A DNA stretch of 6,605 nucleotides, from positions 1 to 6,605 of the forward strand of contig JABDIZ010000005.1 in NCBI GenBank assembly GCA_013003465.1, read 5' to 3'. A program made the translations under genes and the position numbers. Positions 5,117 to 6,605 of this stretch are shown here, piece by piece. How positions within the stretch are numbered: position 1 is the stretch's first letter; the number at the start of each line of letters is the position of its first letter. This stretch comes from Rhodothermaceae bacterium. GTDB taxonomy: Bacteria > Bacteroidota > Rhodothermia > Rhodothermales > Rubricoccaceae. Under the pieces are notes generated by a model. The model saw nothing but the letters and a program-made list of their open reading frames with translations. It was not told the DNA's origin and searched no databases.

Positions 5117-6605
5117 CGTCACGCGGCGCGTCTGCTGGAAGCCGTCGGCAGCCATCCGCACGAGGTACACCCCGCTCGGTAGCCTGCTCGCCTCGAACAC
5201 CGCCTCGTGCCGCCCGGCGGCCACACGACCGTCGAGGAGCATGGCCACCTCCCGGCCGAGCGCGTCGTAGACGGCCAGCCGCACCCGTCCCGACGACGGC
5301 ACCTCGTAGCGCAGCGTCGTGCTCGGAGTGAACGGATTCGGGTATGCCGCGTGGAGGGCGAACCCGCTTGGGAGGCCAGAACCAGGCTCGTTCCCAACGG
5401 GGGCCGTGTCGCCGATGAAGCGCGCGAGCGCGAAGTCGCTGTGGAGGTCGCCGTCTACGTCTTCCTGAGCGCTGCCGACCACCACCAAGTCGCCATCCGG
5501 TGCGATAGCCAAACCTCGGCCTGTATCTCTGGGGCCCCCGATGTCGGCGGTCTGCCTACCGCCGCTTCCGAACGCTGTGTCGAGCGTACCGTCGGGGTTC
5601 AGCCGTGCGATGGCGAAGTCGAGGGTGTCGTCCCCGCCGGCTCCGGTCTCCGTTCGTCCCGCGGCGACGATCTTGCCGTCGGGCTGGAGGAGAAGCGCAC
5701 TCGCCCGTGCAGACAGGCCGGTAAAGTCCACCGTCGCGATGCCGCCTGCTCCGAAACTGCTATCCAGCGAACCATCGGCTTGCAGACGCACGAGGGCGAA
5801 CGAGGACGTCGCGCCGTTGCCGCTGCCGACCCCGGCAGCAAGAATCTTCCCGTCGGGCTGAAGGACGCAGTCCAGGGCAAAGTCGTTCAGGCCGTCGAAG
5901 TCCATCACCACGACGCCATCGGTGCCGAAGGACGGATCCGGAGCCCCATCGGCCTCTAGCCGGAGGAACAGCCAGTCGTACTGACTGCCGTCGTACGTGT
6001 ATCCGGCGAGAACCACCTTGCCATCCGGCTGGAGTGCGACGGCGTAGGCCCGGTCATCGTCGCCTGCCACGTCGATCAGGACCTCGCCGTTGGTGCCGAA
6101 CGTGTCGTCCAGCGTACCGTCGGGATTGTGCCGCGCGACGGCCACGTCACGGCTCGCACTGTCGATCGTAGCGCCTGCATAGCCGGCGGAAACAATCTTG
6201 CCATCGGGCTGGCGCGCGAGAGCAGAGGCCTGAGCCTGTATTCCGTAGAAATCCGGCGCCTCAAACGAGTTTACCGCGACGAAATCGGTGGTCCTGATTC
6301 TCACCACCCAGAACTCCGTGCCGCTACCGCAATTCCACGGCGCGTATCCGCCCGCCACAAGGTGGCCGTCGGGCTCGGCGAGCACCGAATGGAAGGGCGC
6401 CGGAGGAGACCCGCAGCCGCCTGGGGCTCTCGTGTAGGCATGCACCATCTCCAGTGCTCCATCCGGGGCATAGCGGGCGAGCGTGCCCTGGCCCGAGATG
6501 AAGGGGACACCCGGCATGACGCTTTCGCCGACCACGACGATTTCGCCGTCGTCAAGGACGATCGCATCCCAGGCGATGTCGGACTGGAGGATGCCCGTCG
6601 TCTGA
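5105..6605 (-). CDS. Delta-60 repeat beta-propeller protein with T9SS sorting domain, 5' end cut by window edge
   Basis: The last 499 residues of a secreted protein are visible. The frame stays open to the right edge, so the start and signal peptide are missing. A GTG at 6535 sits inside the first visible repeat (GEIVVVGES) and is not a credible start. Seven repeats carry a PDG-type turn at fragment residues 17-21, 77-81, 132-136, 192-196, 249-253, 307-311 and 368-372, spaced 55-61 residues. The best copies read LQPDGKIVxAG ... FALxRLxxDGxLDxSFGxGG, the signature of delta-60 / DUF5122 repeats, expected to fold as a beta-propeller. Repeats 1, 2 and 7 are degenerate and lack the FGxxG turn; repeat 2 has a Cys pair (C64, C92). 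Residues about 413-499 are a T9SS type A sorting domain. Role unknown; a surface or released binding protein is plausible. It lies upstream of and probably shares a transcript with the HAF-repeat gene. Confidence 0.9.
   Translation of the reverse strand, partial: QTTGILQSDIAWDAIVLDDGEIVVVGESVMPGVPFISGQGTLARYAPDGALEMVHAYTRAPGGCGSPPAPFHSVLAEPDGHLVAGGYAPWNCGSGTEFWVVRIRTTDFVAVNSFEAPDFYGIQAQASALARQPDGKIVSAGYAGATIDSASRDVAVARHNPDGTLDDTFGTNGEVLIDVAGDDDRAYAVALQPDGKVVLAGYTYDGSQYDWLFLRLEADGAPDPSFGTDGVVVMDFDGLNDFALDCVLQPDGKILAAGVGSGNGATSSFALVRLQADGSLDSSFGAGGIATVDFTGLSARASALLLQPDGKIVAAGRTETGAGGDDTLDFAIARLNPDGTLDTAFGSGGRQTADIGGPRDTGRGLAIAPDGDLVVVGSAQEDVDGDLHSDFALARFIGDTAPVGNEPGSGLPSGFALHAAYPNPFTPSTTLRYEVPSSGRVRLAVYDALGREVAMLLDGRVAAGRHEAVFEASRLPSGVYLVRMAADGFQQTRRVTLLR
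5108..5368 (-). other. T9SS type A sorting domain of the delta-60 repeat protein
   Basis: The last 87 residues contain YPNPF, RLAVYDALGREVAMLLDG, LPSGVYLVRM and the basic end RRVTLLR. By hand alignment just over half of about 98 positions, including the linker VGNEPGSGLP, are identical to the same region of the downstream HAF-repeat protein. The DNA AGTGAACGGATTCGGGTA, covering the YPNPFT codons, is identical in both genes (5327-5344 and 2493-2510). This marks both proteins as clients of one T9SS; the machinery itself is not in the window. Confidence 0.92.
5408..6592 (-). repeat. Seven delta-60 (DUF5122-like) protein repeats
   Basis: The repeat period is about 55-61 residues. At DNA level the block encoding QPDGK recurs as a 15-base unit (CTTGCCGTCGGGCTG and close variants) at 5672-5686, 5846-5860, 6017-6031 and 6197-6211, so spaced 174, 171 and 180 bases. 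Seven units are visible, the first reaching the window edge; more may lie beyond it, so a seven-bladed propeller cannot be concluded. Confidence 0.85.

Noticed and set aside
5207..5959. Plus-strand open frame (250 codons) over the delta-60 repeats
   Set aside because: It is antisense to an in-frame, motif-rich gene, with no motif of its own.
5672..6211. Regularly spaced near-identical 15-base blocks, considered as a CRISPR-like or regulatory array
   Set aside because: The spacing is 171-180 bases, always a multiple of three, and the blocks encode the QPDGK turn of a protein repeat. They are coding repeats, not an array.

Overview
The window looks like a chromosomal segment from a G+C-rich member of the Bacteroidota, most likely the Rhodothermia lineage (relatives of Rhodothermus, Salinibacter, Rubrivirga). 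This is inferred from three things: a type III glutamine synthetase, two secreted proteins with C-terminal type IX secretion (T9SS) type A sorting domains, and the absence of Shine-Dalgarno-like sites before the starts, combined with strongly GC-rich codons. No marker gene fixes the genus.

Layout: positions 24-2189 (+) encode a complete, apparently catalytically intact type III glutamine synthetase (glnN). A 78-base gap follows, holding a strong hairpin (2227-2263) that separates glnN from a convergent gene. Positions 2268-5048 (-) encode a 926-residue secreted protein: signal peptide, seven HAF-type repeats, a linker, about nine beta-helix-like repeats of the kind associated with autotransporters and PEP-CTERM proteins, an autotransporter-like 'PGG' module, and a T9SS sorting domain. 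Immediately upstream on the same strand, positions 5105-6605 (-) encode the C-terminal 499 residues of a second T9SS-sorted protein made of delta-60 / DUF5122-type propeller repeats. Its start lies beyond the right edge of the window.

The two minus-strand genes are separated by only 56 bases with no recognisable promoter or terminator, so they are probably co-transcribed. They share a nearly interchangeable C-terminal cassette (linker plus sorting domain) attached to unrelated repeat folds. This suggests a small locus of surface or secreted repeat proteins, function unknown. A perfect 16-base tandem duplication (5085-5116) covers the stop codon of the upstream gene. glnN makes glutamine from glutamate and ammonia and has no evident functional link to the other two genes.

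No RNA genes, CRISPR arrays, insertion sequences or phage genes were seen. I found no clearly new system. The most unusual item is the mosaic domain architecture of the 926-residue protein.
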